This document shows positions 1-8,141 of a DNA stretch of 64,000 nt, piece after piece (position 1 is the stretch's first letter; every line of letters begins with the position of its first letter). The position numbers and the translations under genes were made by a program. The stretch comes from Aureimonas sp. AU12. Its GTDB lineage: Bacteria; Pseudomonadota; Alphaproteobacteria; Rhizobiales; Rhizobiaceae. Location of the stretch: assembly GCF_001463705.1 (NCBI RefSeq), contig NZ_BBWH01000015.1, positions 51,259 through 115,258 of the forward strand, given 5' to 3'. The notes under the pieces were generated by a model. The model was not told the DNA's origin, searched no databases, and saw only the letters and a program-made list of their open reading frames with translations.

Positions 1-779
1 CCTTCCTCACCCGCAAGGGGCGCACGCCGCATCCCGACGAGCATCACGAGCAGGCGGTCTGGCGATTTTCCTCGAAGCTGCCCGGCACCCCGCAGGGCGA
101 CATGCACGGCGCGATCCTGTCGCGCTCGGGCTGGCATTCGGTGGGCTACCGGCTCGGCACGATCTTCTTCTGGGTCAACAAGTCCTATTCGCGTGGCGAG
201 CTGACCCTCGCCTCGCCCGATCCACGCGCCGAGCCGGACGTTGACTTCCGCATGCTGTCGGACCGGCGCGACCTCGACCGGCTGAAGCTCGCCCTGCGCC
301 TCGGGGCCGGCGTGCTGCGCGACCCCGCGATGGCGACGGTCTGCGACGCCGCCTTTCCGACCAGTTACTCGCCGCGCGTCGCCAAGGTCGCCGTGCCCGG
401 CCTTGCCAACGCCGCACAGCGCGGCGCGCTCAGCGCCCTTCTCGACATGGCCGGCCCGCTGCGCCCGACGCTCCTCCATGGCCTCGTGACGCGGGGCCTG
501 ACGCTCGACGGGCTTCTCGCCGACGACGAGGCGCTCACCCAATTCGTGACCTCCTCGGTCGGCGGCACCTGGCACCCGTCGGGCACCTGCCGCATGGGCC
601 GGACGGACGACCGGCTGGCGGTCACGGACCCGCAGGGGCGCGTCCACGGCGTCGAGGGGCTTCGCGTCTGTGACGCCTCCCTCATGCCCTCGATCCCCTG
701 CGCCAACACCAACATCCCGACGATCATGATCGCCGAGCGCATCGCCGACGCGATCCACAGCGAGGGGCGCGGGGCCTGA
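1..779 (+). CDS. GMC family oxidoreductase, C-terminal part
   Basis: This is the 3' end of a flavin-dependent GMC (glucose-methanol-choline) oxidoreductase. The reading frame is open back to the first full codon at position 3, so the gene begins outside the window. The visible part is the substrate/cap and C-terminal domain. The active-site motif HPSGTCRMG carries the catalytic His, and the terminal segment NTNIPTIMIAERIADAI carries the conserved Asn of the His-Asn pair. The FAD-binding N-terminus is not visible. Enzymes of this type oxidise alcohols such as choline or polyols. It lies beside a PuuR-like regulator and an omega-aminotransferase, which would fit oxidation of an amino alcohol or polyamine-derived compound, but the substrate cannot be read from this part. 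Confidence 0.93.
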   Translation, partial: FLTRKGRTPHPDEHHEQAVWRFSSKLPGTPQGDMHGAILSRSGWHSVGYRLGTIFFWVNKSYSRGELTLASPDPRAEPDVDFRMLSDRRDLDRLKLALRLGAGVLRDPAMATVCDAAFPTSYSPRVAKVAVPGLANAAQRGALSALLDMAGPLRPTLLHGLVTRGLTLDGLLADDEALTQFVTSSVGGTWHPSGTCRMGRTDDRLAVTDPQGRVHGVEGLRVCDASLMPSIPCANTNIPTIMIAERIADAIHSEGRGA

Positions 780-788
780 CCCTGCGGC

Positions 789-1337
789 TCAGAAAGTCGG
801 CGGGGTGCAGGCGCTGACGACCTCGCAGGGCACCGGTCCGACGCAGCGGAAGCGGTGCGGGCGGTGGCTCTCGAAGTAATAGGCGTCGCCCGGGCCGAGG
901 ATGCGGCGCTCGTCGTCGATCGTCACCTCCAGCCGCCCCGACAGCACGAGGCCGCCCTCCTCGCCCTCGTGGACGAGCGGCACCTTTCCGGTGTCGGCAC
1001 CCGGCTGGTAGCACTCCTTGAGGATCTGCAGGCTGCGCCCGAACAGGCTCTCGCCGACCTGCCGGTAGGAGATGGCCCCCTTGCCGATCTCGACGAGTTC
1101 GTCGGCCCGGTAGAAGGCCTTCTTCGGCTTGGCCGGCTCGAAGGAGAAGAACTCGGCGAGGCCGATCGGGATGCCGTCGAGGATGCGCTTGAGGACGCCG
1201 ACCGAAGGGTTGAGCGCATTCGACTCGATCAGCGAGATCGCCGAGTTGGTGACGCCCGCCCGCTTGGCGAGCTGGCGCTGCGAGAGCTTGTGCGCGCTGC
1301 GCAGGTATCGAAGGCGCTCGCCGATATCGAGGCTCAT
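789..1337 (-). CDS. XRE-family regulator with C-terminal cupin domain (PuuR-like)
   Basis: A 182-residue DNA-binding regulator. Residues about 5-60 form a helix-turn-helix of the XRE/Cro type (QRQLAKRAGVTNSAISLIE), and the C-terminal 70 residues form a cupin barrel (VPLVHEGEEGGLVLSGRLEV, then GPGDAYYFES) that should bind a small ligand. This layout is that of PuuR, the putrescine-catabolism repressor, and related regulators of amine and amino-acid catabolism. I chose the internal Met reading MSLDIGERLRYLR because family members start just before the HTH; longer in-frame starts give no recognisable sequence. It is divergent from the aminotransferase across about 150 bp, so control of that gene is likely. 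The ligand is not known. Confidence 0.88.
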   Translation of the reverse strand: MSLDIGERLRYLRSAHKLSQRQLAKRAGVTNSAISLIESNALNPSVGVLKRILDGIPIGLAEFFSFEPAKPKKAFYRADELVEIGKGAISYRQVGESLFGRSLQILKECYQPGADTGKVPLVHEGEEGGLVLSGRLEVTIDDERRILGPGDAYYFESHRPHRFRCVGPVPCEVVSACTPPTF

Positions 1338-1485
1338 GCGTAGGCCGTTTTCCCTGTTCTCGATTCGCAACATAGGGCTGGACGAACAAGCCAAGTCAAT
1401 GACCTGGGCCGGCGAAGAAAAGGACTTGTCGGTTCCAAGAGATCGGCGTCTCTCAGGGGTCGATGGCCCCCTTCGGAGATGCGCG

Positions 1486-2826
1486 ATGACGATCCATGCC
1501 AAGCCCAACCGCCCGAGCCTCGACAGCTACTGGATGCCGTTCACCGCGAACCGGCAGTTCAAGGCGGCGCCGCGCATGCTCGTTTCGGCCGAGGGCATGA
1601 CCTACACCGACATCGACGGCCACACCGTGATCGACGGGACGGCGGGGCTCTGGTGCGTCAATGCCGGCCACGGGCGCCGGCGCATCGCCGAGGCCGTCGA
1701 GCGCCAGCTGATGACGCTCGACTACGCCCCCTCCTTCCAGATGGGCCATCCCATCGCCTTCGAGTTCGCCGAGCGCCTCGCCGCCATCGCGCCGGGTTCG
1801 GGCGACACGCGCCTCGACCGCGTGTTCTTCACCGGCTCGGGCTCGGAATCGGTGGACACCGCGCTGAAGATCGCAATCGCCTACCAGCGCGCCATCGGAC
1901 AGGGCACCCGAACCCGCCTCATCGGGCGCGAGCGCGGCTATCACGGCGTCGGCTTCGGCGGCATCTCGGTCGGCGGACTCGTCAACAACCGCCGCGTCTT
2001 CCCGCTGCTGCCGGGCGTCGATCACATCCGACACACGCACGACCCCGTGCGTAATGCCTTCACCAGCGGCGGCCTGCCCGAGCACGGCGCGGAGCTCGCC
2101 GACGATCTCGAACGGCTCGTCGCCCTCCACGGCGCCGAGACGATCGCGGCGGTCATCGTCGAGCCCGTGGCCGGCTCGACCGGCGTCCTCCTGCCGCCAA
2201 AGGGCTATCTCGAGCGCCTGCGCGCGATCGCCACGCGCCACGGCATCCTCCTCATCTTCGACGAGGTCATCTCGGGGTTCGGGCGCCTCGGCTCCTCCTT
2301 CGCCACCGATCATTTCGGCGTCGTGCCCGATCTCGCCTGCACCGCGAAGGGCCTGACCAACGGCGTCGTGCCGATGGGCGCGGTGTTCGCCCGCCGCGCC
2401 GTCCACGACGCGCTGATGCACGGACCGGACGCGCAGATCGAGCTGTTCCACGGCTACACCTATTCCGGCCACCCGGTGGCCTGCGCGGCCGGTCTTGCGA
2501 CGCTCGACATCTACGAGAGCGAGGGACTGCTGACGCGCGCCGCCACGCTCGAGGGCCACTGGACCGCGGCGATGCACGGCTTGCGCGCCGCGCCCCACGT
2601 CACCGACATCCGCACGATCGGCCTCGTCGCCGGCATCGAGCTCACCTCGCGCGAGGGGGCGGTCGGGGCGCGGGCCTACGAGGTCTTCACCGAGTGCCTG
2701 AAGCGCGGGCTGCTCATCCGCGTCACCGGCGATATCGTCGCCCTCTCGCCGCCGCTCATCGTCGAGCCCGCCGAGATCGACGTGATCGCTTCGATCCTCG
2801 GTGACGTCATCACCGCCTCGGCCTGA
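1486..2826 (+). CDS. class III (omega) aminotransferase, beta-alanine/omega-amino acid:pyruvate type
   Basis: A 446-residue PLP-dependent class III aminotransferase. Conserved features are the glycines of the cofactor phosphate site (FTGSGSESVDTALKIA), the PLP-ring Asp in LIFDEVISGFGRLG, the Schiff-base lysine K288 in TAKGLTNG, and HGYTYSGHPVACAAGLA. The N-terminus SLDSYWMPFTANRQFK is typical of beta-alanine:pyruvate and other omega-amino acid:pyruvate transaminases. The likely reaction moves a terminal amino group to pyruvate, giving alanine and a semialdehyde. The start was placed at the ATG before TIHAKPNRPSLDSYW. It is divergent from the PuuR-like regulator, suggesting ligand-controlled amine or omega-amino acid degradation. 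The exact amino donor is open. Confidence 0.92.
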   Translation: MTIHAKPNRPSLDSYWMPFTANRQFKAAPRMLVSAEGMTYTDIDGHTVIDGTAGLWCVNAGHGRRRIAEAVERQLMTLDYAPSFQMGHPIAFEFAERLAAIAPGSGDTRLDRVFFTGSGSESVDTALKIAIAYQRAIGQGTRTRLIGRERGYHGVGFGGISVGGLVNNRRVFPLLPGVDHIRHTHDPVRNAFTSGGLPEHGAELADDLERLVALHGAETIAAVIVEPVAGSTGVLLPPKGYLERLRAIATRHGILLIFDEVISGFGRLGSSFATDHFGVVPDLACTAKGLTNGVVPMGAVFARRAVHDALMHGPDAQIELFHGYTYSGHPVACAAGLATLDIYESEGLLTRAATLEGHWTAAMHGLRAAPHVTDIRTIGLVAGIELTSREGAVGARAYEVFTECLKRGLLIRVTGDIVALSPPLIVEPAEIDVIASILGDVITASA

Positions 2827-2842
2827 CGACACGCCCGGCAGC

Positions 2843-2884
2843 GGCTCGTTCCTCGCCCACCCAAGCGCGAGCGCGGAACGAGCC
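2843..2884. terminator. stem-loop between convergent genes
   Basis: A perfect 10-bp inverted repeat (GGCTCGTTCC and GGAACGAGCC) brackets a 22-nt spacer whose ends (TCGC and GCGA) can extend the pairing. It sits between the convergent ends of the aminotransferase and the next leftward gene, so it may end both transcripts. There is no clear T-run on either side, so intrinsic termination is only likely. Confidence 0.5.
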
Positions 2885-2889
2885 TCCCG

Positions 2890-3561
2890 TCAGGAGGCGC
2901 GGATGGGCCGCGCGGCCGGTGGCAGCCGGCGGTCCTCGGCGAGGAGGTGTTCGCGCAGGGCCGTGCGGAAGCGCGCGGCGGTCGGGAAGTCCCAGACGGG
3001 ATCGCCGCCTAGAAACAAGTCGAGGAAGGGAATGGCGACGTTGGGGTTCTCCGCGACGTTCTCGCGGAACGACTGCCAGCTTCGCAGGCTGACGGCTTCG
3101 GGCGTCAGCGCGATCCCTTCGAGCGACTGCTCCTGCAGCACGCGGTCGAGCACGGTGATGCAGAATTCGAAGTAGAAGACGCCCTCGGGCCAGAAATCGA
3201 CGAGCGCATCCTCCGGTCGCCGGTGGCCGACGCGCGGGCGATGGTTCGCGCCAAGGCGCACCGGACGGTTCCGGATCAGGCTGCCGAGCATCAGCCCGGC
3301 GGCGAAATGGCTGAAGTCGCGCCGGTCGCGGTCGGCGAACTCGCGCTGGGCATCGAAGGAGCGCGCCCATTCGAGGAAGGCCCGCGTCAGGTTGCGCGAG
3401 ACCAGTTCGAGTTCGAGCCCGTAGCGCTCGTTGAACTGGCGCAGCGCGAACTCGACGGTGCGCGAGAAGTCGCTGAGACGACGGATCGAGCGCTTCATCT
3501 GCGGCGCCCCGCCCCCCGCGAGCGGCAGGCTCAGGTTCAGCTTGACCGCGCTGTCGCTCAT
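2890..3561 (-). CDS. protein of unknown function (223 aa)
   Basis: I do not recognise this protein. The sequence looks genuinely coding, with an AGGA ribosome site before the ATG at MSDSAVKLNLSLPLAGG. It is soluble, with no signal peptide or membrane segment. The middle is rich in Arg, Phe and Glu (SIRRLSDFSRTVEFALRQFN; FLEWARSFDAQREFADRDRR) and probably helical. A later segment reads DFWPEGVFYFEFCITVLDRV, followed by a conserved-looking block with FLDLFLGGDPVWDFPTAARF. It follows another unknown gene on the same strand after 75 bp, so the two are probably co-transcribed. Context gives no clear role. Confidence 0.7.
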   Translation of the reverse strand: MSDSAVKLNLSLPLAGGGAPQMKRSIRRLSDFSRTVEFALRQFNERYGLELELVSRNLTRAFLEWARSFDAQREFADRDRRDFSHFAAGLMLGSLIRNRPVRLGANHRPRVGHRRPEDALVDFWPEGVFYFEFCITVLDRVLQEQSLEGIALTPEAVSLRSWQSFRENVAENPNVAIPFLDLFLGGDPVWDFPTAARFRTALREHLLAEDRRLPPAARPIRAS

Positions 3562-3636
3562 CGCATCGTCCTTCGTGTCAGGTCGCGGGGCGCGGGGTCG
3601 GCCTATCATTCGATGGCGCGCCACACCCCCAGTGTG

Positions 3637-4341
3637 TCAGGGCAGGTAGGGCACGGTCCGGCGCCAGTCGTCGGCCAATTCGGCCAACCGCTTCTCGCGC
3701 AGAAGCCGGGCCCAGGTCTCGCCTTCGGCCTCGACGGCGAGGCACGCGCCCTCGACGACGCGCCGGCCGTCTTCGCCGGTTTCCAGCCGCACGAGCACCG
3801 CCAGCCAGGAGGTCAGGGCGAGGCGCGCGTCGTCGCCCCCCTCGCCATGGGCCACCGGCGCGCCGGGCAGGAGGGTGCGCGACAGGCAATTGCGCAGGAT
3901 GCCGCCCGCCGCCATGCGATGGGCCCGCGTCACGGCGGCGAGGATCGGGTCGGTTCCCACGGGCAGGTCGGCGGCGGGCCGCGCCGCGAGCTTCAGTTCC
4001 GAGACGAGGGAGCCCGCAGGCTCGGCACCGCGCAGGATCTCGCGGCACACGGCATAGAGATCGCCGGGCCGCTCGGTCCCCCGTCCGCCGCGAAGGCCGA
4101 CGGCGAGCCGGTCGAGCCGCTGGCCGAGATCGGCGCCCTCGCGCGGCAGCACCCGCGCGGCGACTTCCTCGGCCCGCGACAGCACGCCGTCGGCGAAGCT
4201 CGCCAGACCCCGCGTCGGCCGCGGCGTTCCGAACAGCCGGCTCGACACCGCGCCCGAGCGCGCTTCGAGGCGGATCGAGCAGCGCAGGTCTCGTATTCCT
4301 TCCTTGAAGGGAAGCGATAAGCTATCGGGATGAGGCAACAT
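3637..4341 (-). CDS. protein of unknown function (234 aa), partner of the downstream gene
   Basis: I do not recognise this protein. It is soluble, with repeated Arg/Ala/Glu-rich helical stretches and no signal peptide. The start at MLPHPDSLSLPFKEG was preferred over an ATG 33 bases upstream because it is preceded by GGAGA at good spacing. It is first in a probable two-gene leftward operon. The roughly 160 bp separating it from the divergent SorC regulator is AT-richer than its surroundings and probably holds both promoters. No conserved catalytic motif is visible. Confidence 0.68.
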   Translation of the reverse strand: MLPHPDSLSLPFKEGIRDLRCSIRLEARSGAVSSRLFGTPRPTRGLASFADGVLSRAEEVAARVLPREGADLGQRLDRLAVGLRGGRGTERPGDLYAVCREILRGAEPAGSLVSELKLAARPAADLPVGTDPILAAVTRAHRMAAGGILRNCLSRTLLPGAPVAHGEGGDDARLALTSWLAVLVRLETGEDGRRVVEGACLAVEAEGETWARLLREKRLAELADDWRRTVPYLP

Positions 4342-4502
4342 CGAACTCTCCAACCTGTAGCGGATTTCTAGCATATGGGCATGGAAATCCAGAGGGCTTA
4401 TATGGATCGACCCCGAACCAGACCGTCGACGACCGGGCTCTCCCGGCCGCTAGGCCCGGTATCGTGCAAGAGGCCGAAAGCCCGCGCGATGGGCCCATTC
4501 TG

Positions 4503-5495
4503 ATGGCCGGCCCGAACGGCTCGGCCTCATCCGAGCGCGCCGCCGAGATCGGCTCGCGGGCCGACCGCATGCGGGTGCGCGCGGCCTGGATGTATTACGT
4601 CGAGCAGATGACGCAGAACGATATCGCGACCGCGCTCGGCATCGGCCGGGTCAGCGTCGTGCGTCTGCTGGCGGAGGCGCGCAACCGCTCGGAGGTGCGC
4701 ATCTCCGTGGCCGGGGAACTTGCCGAACTCACGCAGATCGAGCGCGCGCTCGAAGCCCGGTTCACGCTGGAAACCGCGATCGTCGTGCCCGCGCCGGGTG
4801 CCGGCCGGGACCCCTCCCCGGTGATCAGCGCCGCCATCGGCGCCTACCTGTCGAAGACCGTGGCGAGCGGCATGACGGTCGGCCTCGGATGGGGGCGCAC
4901 GCTTCTGGATTCGCTGCCCTTCACCGATGCCCAGCCGCTCGACGACCTGCGCGTCGTCTCGCTTCTCGGCGGCATCTCTCAGGCGCATCGCTTCAACCCC
5001 GCGGAATTTGCCTGGCGCTTCGCCCAGATCTTCAACGGCGACGCGTTCCTTCTCACCGCCCCCGCGATCGTCGACAGCTTGGCCACCAAGACCGCTCTCA
5101 TCGAGCATTGCGGCCTGCGCTCGACGCTCGACATGGCCGCCCATCTCGACCTCGTGGTGCTCAGCGTCGGCGGCATCGCCGCCAATGCCACGACCTACCG
5201 CACCGGCTACATCGCCGAGGAAGACCGCCTGTCGCTGCAAGAGGCCGGCGCGGTCGGCGACCTTCTGTTCCACTTCATCGACCGCGACGGCACGCTCGTC
5301 GATCATCCCATCAATTCCCTCATCATGTCGGCCGACATGGCCTCGATCCGGGGCGCAGCCCGGCGCGTCGTCGCATCCGGGGGCCCCGACAAGATCGACA
5401 TCCTGCGCGCTTCGCTCGCCTTCGTGCGGCCGAGCGTCCTCATCACCGACGAACTCACCGCGACATCCCTCCTCGACCAGACTGCCGACATCTGA
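4503..5495 (+). CDS. SorC/DeoR-type sugar-sensing transcriptional regulator
   Basis: A 330-residue regulator of the SorC family. An N-terminal helix-turn-helix (QMTQNDIATALGIGRVSVVR, about residues 35-54) is followed by a large phosphosugar-isomerase-like effector domain with GMTVGLGWGRTL, RVVSLLGGI and LVVLSVGGI, typical of the sugar-phosphate binding fold. Family members respond to phosphorylated sugars or polyols and act as activators or repressors. The start was set at MAGPNGSASSERAAE, with a second in-frame ATG 39 bases upstream as an alternative. It stands directly upstream of gutM and the glucitol-type PTS, so it is the likely controller of the locus. The inducer would then be a phosphorylated product of the PTS. 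Confidence 0.9.
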   Translation: MAGPNGSASSERAAEIGSRADRMRVRAAWMYYVEQMTQNDIATALGIGRVSVVRLLAEARNRSEVRISVAGELAELTQIERALEARFTLETAIVVPAPGAGRDPSPVISAAIGAYLSKTVASGMTVGLGWGRTLLDSLPFTDAQPLDDLRVVSLLGGISQAHRFNPAEFAWRFAQIFNGDAFLLTAPAIVDSLATKTALIEHCGLRSTLDMAAHLDLVVLSVGGIAANATTYRTGYIAEEDRLSLQEAGAVGDLLFHFIDRDGTLVDHPINSLIMSADMASIRGAARRVVASGGPDKIDILRASLAFVRPSVLITDELTATSLLDQTADI

Positions 5496-5516
5496 TCTCC
5501 TGCGATAGACGAAATC

Positions 5517-5553
5517 GAACATCTTGACACGGTCGAAGTCAAATGTTCATGAT
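5517..5553 (+). promoter_or_regulatory. candidate SorC operator overlapping the gutM-PTS promoter
   Basis: A nested dyad consists of GAACAT, TTGAC, nine bases, GTCAA and ATGTTC. Inner and outer arms are both exact, offset by one base. The left half contains TTGACA, which with CATGAT 18 bp downstream makes a plausible -35/-10 pair. A regulator bound to the dyad would therefore cover the promoter. The site lies in the 101-bp gap between the SorC gene and gutM. The assignment to SorC is inference from position. Confidence 0.5.
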
Positions 5554-5596
5554 CGCCGATAGCGGGCCGAAAAGAGCCCGTCGGGGGAGGTTCCAC

Positions 5597-6028
5597 ATGT
5601 GGGGTTGGCAAGGGGTGCTGATGCTTCTGGCGGCGGCTTGGCTGCTCCAGTGCGTGGGAACATGGGTTCAGATCCAGCGCTACCGCTCCGCCTTCCGTGA
5701 GCTCTCGTCGGGCTGGGCGGACGGCTGGATGGGCGCCGGCAAGGGCGGGCGGTTTCCCCGCGCGGGTGCCATCGCCATGATCGTCGTCGCCCCCGACGAC
5801 ACCGTCCGGCGCGTCGTGGTGATCGCCGGGCGCACCGTCTTCGCCAAAGCCGAGCGGCTGGCCGCCTATGAGGGCCTGCCGGTCCAGGCGCTGCGCCGCG
5901 AGACCGCCGGCTCGCCGAAATCCTCGACCCGACAGGCCATCGTCGCCGCGCTCGACCAGATCGAGACCGTGCGCGCCAACCGGACGGCGCGCGAGGCCCG
6001 CCCGGCCGGGATGCCCGTCCCCGCCTGA
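5597..6028 (+). CDS. gutM: GutM family transcriptional co-regulator of a glucitol-type PTS
   Basis: A 143-residue GutM (SrlM) homologue. It has one N-terminal hydrophobic segment (GVLMLLAAAWLLQCVGTWVQ) followed by a short conserved domain (RYRSAFRELSS, then GAIAMIVVAPDD and GRTVFAKAERLAAYEGLPV). That matches the E. coli pattern of IQISRFNRAF-, FKPRVVVAIALDD- and GLTVFA-type blocks as I remember them. In E. coli, GutM activates the glucitol operon. A strong GGGGGAGG ribosome site fixes the ATG at MWGWQGVLM; an upstream in-frame ATG lacks one. It opens the PTS operon. Its C-terminal 40 residues are longer than in E. coli. Confidence 0.85.
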   Translation: MWGWQGVLMLLAAAWLLQCVGTWVQIQRYRSAFRELSSGWADGWMGAGKGGRFPRAGAIAMIVVAPDDTVRRVVVIAGRTVFAKAERLAAYEGLPVQALRRETAGSPKSSTRQAIVAALDQIETVRANRTAREARPAGMPVPA

Positions 6029-6145
6029 TCGGCAACATCGTCTCGAGGGGTCGCGCCGTGGGAGCGCGGACGATCCCTTCGGTTTCAGTATCCAAGTTTC
6101 GACGAACGTCGCCACGCCCGCAGCGGGCAGGCCTGGGAGGGTCCG

Positions 6146-6979
6146 ATGACATTGACGATGATGCTGGCGCAGGGAGCGGCGGAGTTCGCCGCGCACGGCG
6201 CCGCCTATGCGCACGTTTTGGGAGACCCCGCCGCGGCGGCGCCGCTGGCCGATCTCGCCGGCCACAACGCTCTGGCCGACCAGGCCGGCCACGGCGCGAC
6301 GCTTCTGGCTCAGGCCACCGACGCCGGCACTGCGCAGGCGACGGTTCCCGCCACCGCCGGCGGGCCGATCTCGGCGGAGGAATACGCCCGCCGGGTCCAG
6401 CAGCTCTCCCCCGGCAATCAGGAGGAGCAGCTCGGCTGGCTCGCCACGATCGGGCGCCATTTCATCGGCGTCTTCCAGAAGGGCGGCGAGGTCTTCCTCG
6501 GCTTCGTCACCGGCATCATACCCACCCTCGTCGTGCTGATGACCGCCTTCTACGCGCTCACCGGCATGATCGGCGAAGAGCGCGTCCACGGCCTCGCCCG
6601 CAAGGCCGGCCGCATCGCGCTGACGCGCTACACCGTCCTGCCGGTGCTGGCGATGTTCTTCCTCACCAACCCGATGGCCTACACGTTCGGCACGTTCCTC
6701 GAAGAGAAGCACAAGCCCGCCTTCTACGATTCGGCGGTGTCCTTCTGCCACCCGATCCTCGGCCTCTTTCCGCATGCCAATGCCGGCGAGTACTTCGTCT
6801 GGGGCGGGGTGCTCGTGGCGCTTCTGGAACTGGAGAATCGGGGCGTCGTGCCGCCCGGCTACCACATCAACCTCGCGATCTACTACTTCATCGTCGGCAT
6901 CGTGGTGATCCTCCTCAAGGGCATCGTCACCGAGCGCATCACGCGATTTCTCGCACAGCGCGAAGGCGTGACGCTCTAG
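6146..6979 (+). CDS. srlA: PTS glucitol/sorbitol-type transporter, IIC component
   Basis: Membrane IIC component of a glucitol-family phosphotransferase system, which moves a polyol across the inner membrane as it is phosphorylated. From about residue 95 the chain matches SrlA: GRHFIGVFQKGGEVFLGFVT, FFLTNPMAYTFGTFLEEKHK, CHPILGLFPHANAGEYF. Several hydrophobic helices follow. The first 90 or so residues are an Ala/His/Gly-rich extension (for instance AAEFAAHGAAYAH) absent from the 187-residue E. coli protein. No other Met lies between it and the conserved part, and GGGAGGG precedes the ATG, so the extension is probably translated. It is followed by the IIB gene after 25 bp. Confidence 0.92.
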   Translation: MTLTMMLAQGAAEFAAHGAAYAHVLGDPAAAAPLADLAGHNALADQAGHGATLLAQATDAGTAQATVPATAGGPISAEEYARRVQQLSPGNQEEQLGWLATIGRHFIGVFQKGGEVFLGFVTGIIPTLVVLMTAFYALTGMIGEERVHGLARKAGRIALTRYTVLPVLAMFFLTNPMAYTFGTFLEEKHKPAFYDSAVSFCHPILGLFPHANAGEYFVWGGVLVALLELENRGVVPPGYHINLAIYYFIVGIVVILLKGIVTERITRFLAQREGVTL

Positions 6980-7004
6980 GCGCGCGAACGGGAGGGACAG
7001 TTTC

Positions 7005-8039
7005 ATGATCAAGACCTACAACGCCATTCGCGTCTCGCAGGGCAAGGGCGGCTGGGGCGGCCCGCTGGTGATCCAGCCGACCCCCGAGCGCGACAAGATC
7101 GTCGCCGTGACCGGCGGCGGCATTCCCGCCGTCGCCCTGCGCCTCGCCGAACTGACGGGCGCCACCGTCGTGGACGGCTTCCGCAACCCGCCGCTCGAAA
7201 GCGAGATGGCGGCCGTGGTGATCGACTGCGGCGGCACCGCGCGCTGCGGCGTCTATGCCCGCAAGCGCATCCCCACCATCAACATCATGCAGGTGGGCCA
7301 GTCCGGTCCGCTCGCCCAGTTCATCACCGAAGACATCTACGTCTCCGGCGTGACCGTCGGCGACATGACGCCGGTGGATGGCGCCAGCGGCCAGGGCGCG
7401 GCTTCGCCGGCCGGGATGGGCCAGCCGGCGGCGGCCCCGCGCTCCTTCTCCTCGCCGGCGGAAGCCACCGCCGCGCTCGGCTCCGCGATTCCCATCTCGT
7501 CGCAGGGCGGCTTCATCGGCGCCATCACCTCGGTCGGCCGCGTCATGGGCCGGGCGGTCGGCATCTTCTTCAATGCCGGGCGGCGCACCATCGACATGGT
7601 GATCCGCAACGTCCTGCCCTTCATGGCCTTCGTGACCATGCTGATCGGCATCATCCTCTACACGGGTGTCGGTGATCTCCTCGCCGCGCCGATGGGCCCG
7701 CTCGCCAACAACATCGTCGGCCTCATCATCCTCTCGGCGATCTGCGGCCTGCCTTTCCTGTCGCCGATCCTCGGCCCCGGCGCCGTCATCGCGCAGGTGA
7801 TCGGCGTCGCCATCATCGGTCCGCAGATCGCCAACGGCACCATCGCCCCGGCGATGGCCCTGCCGGCGCTGTTTGCCTACAACACGCAGGTCGGCTGCGA
7901 CTTCGTGCCGGTGGGTCTGGCGCTCGGCGAGGCCAAGCCCAAGACGATCGAGATCGGCGTCCCCGCCGTTCTCATCAGCCGGCAGATCATGGGCCCGGTC
8001 TCCGTGCTCATCGCCTGGGGCGCCAGCTTCTTCCTCTGA
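7005..8039 (+). CDS. srlE: PTS glucitol/sorbitol-type transporter, IIB component with membrane domain
   Basis: A 344-residue IIB/membrane component of the glucitol PTS family. The N-terminal cytoplasmic IIB domain begins GKGGWGGPLVIQPTP and carries the phosphorylated cysteine C75 in VIDCGGTARCGVYARKR. RIPTINIMQVGQSGPLAQFI and TEDIYVSGV follow, as in SrlE. A Gly/Ala/Pro-rich linker (about 120-165) leads to the membrane part (TIDMVIRNVLPFMAFVTMLI, LSPILGPGAVIAQVIGVAII, CDFVPVGLALGEAKPKTIEI). The protein takes phosphate from IIA and gives it to the entering polyol. Overall similarity to SrlE is strong, so the substrate should be a linear or branched polyol, but specificity cannot be fixed from sequence. 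Confidence 0.93.
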   Translation: MIKTYNAIRVSQGKGGWGGPLVIQPTPERDKIVAVTGGGIPAVALRLAELTGATVVDGFRNPPLESEMAAVVIDCGGTARCGVYARKRIPTINIMQVGQSGPLAQFITEDIYVSGVTVGDMTPVDGASGQGAASPAGMGQPAAAPRSFSSPAEATAALGSAIPISSQGGFIGAITSVGRVMGRAVGIFFNAGRRTIDMVIRNVLPFMAFVTMLIGIILYTGVGDLLAAPMGPLANNIVGLIILSAICGLPFLSPILGPGAVIAQVIGVAIIGPQIANGTIAPAMALPALFAYNTQVGCDFVPVGLALGEAKPKTIEIGVPAVLISRQIMGPVSVLIAWGASFFL

Positions 8040-8060
8040 GCCGGCACCCCCAAGACCGGT

Positions 8061-8079
8061 CGGCGCGCGCGACGCGCCG
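8061..8079 (+). other. intra-operon stem-loop between IIB and IIA genes
   Basis: An exact 7-bp inverted repeat (CGGCGCG, five bases, CGCGCCG) lies in the 100-bp spacer between the IIB and IIA genes. There is no T-run, so it is not an obvious terminator. It could adjust relative expression by stabilising the upstream message. In DNA this GC-rich some such hairpins arise by chance. Confidence 0.3.
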
Positions 8080-8141
8080 GCCCTTCCCGACCATCGGCCG
8101 GCATCGCGCCTCGGCGCCCGGCCCAGCCCCGGACACTCCCC

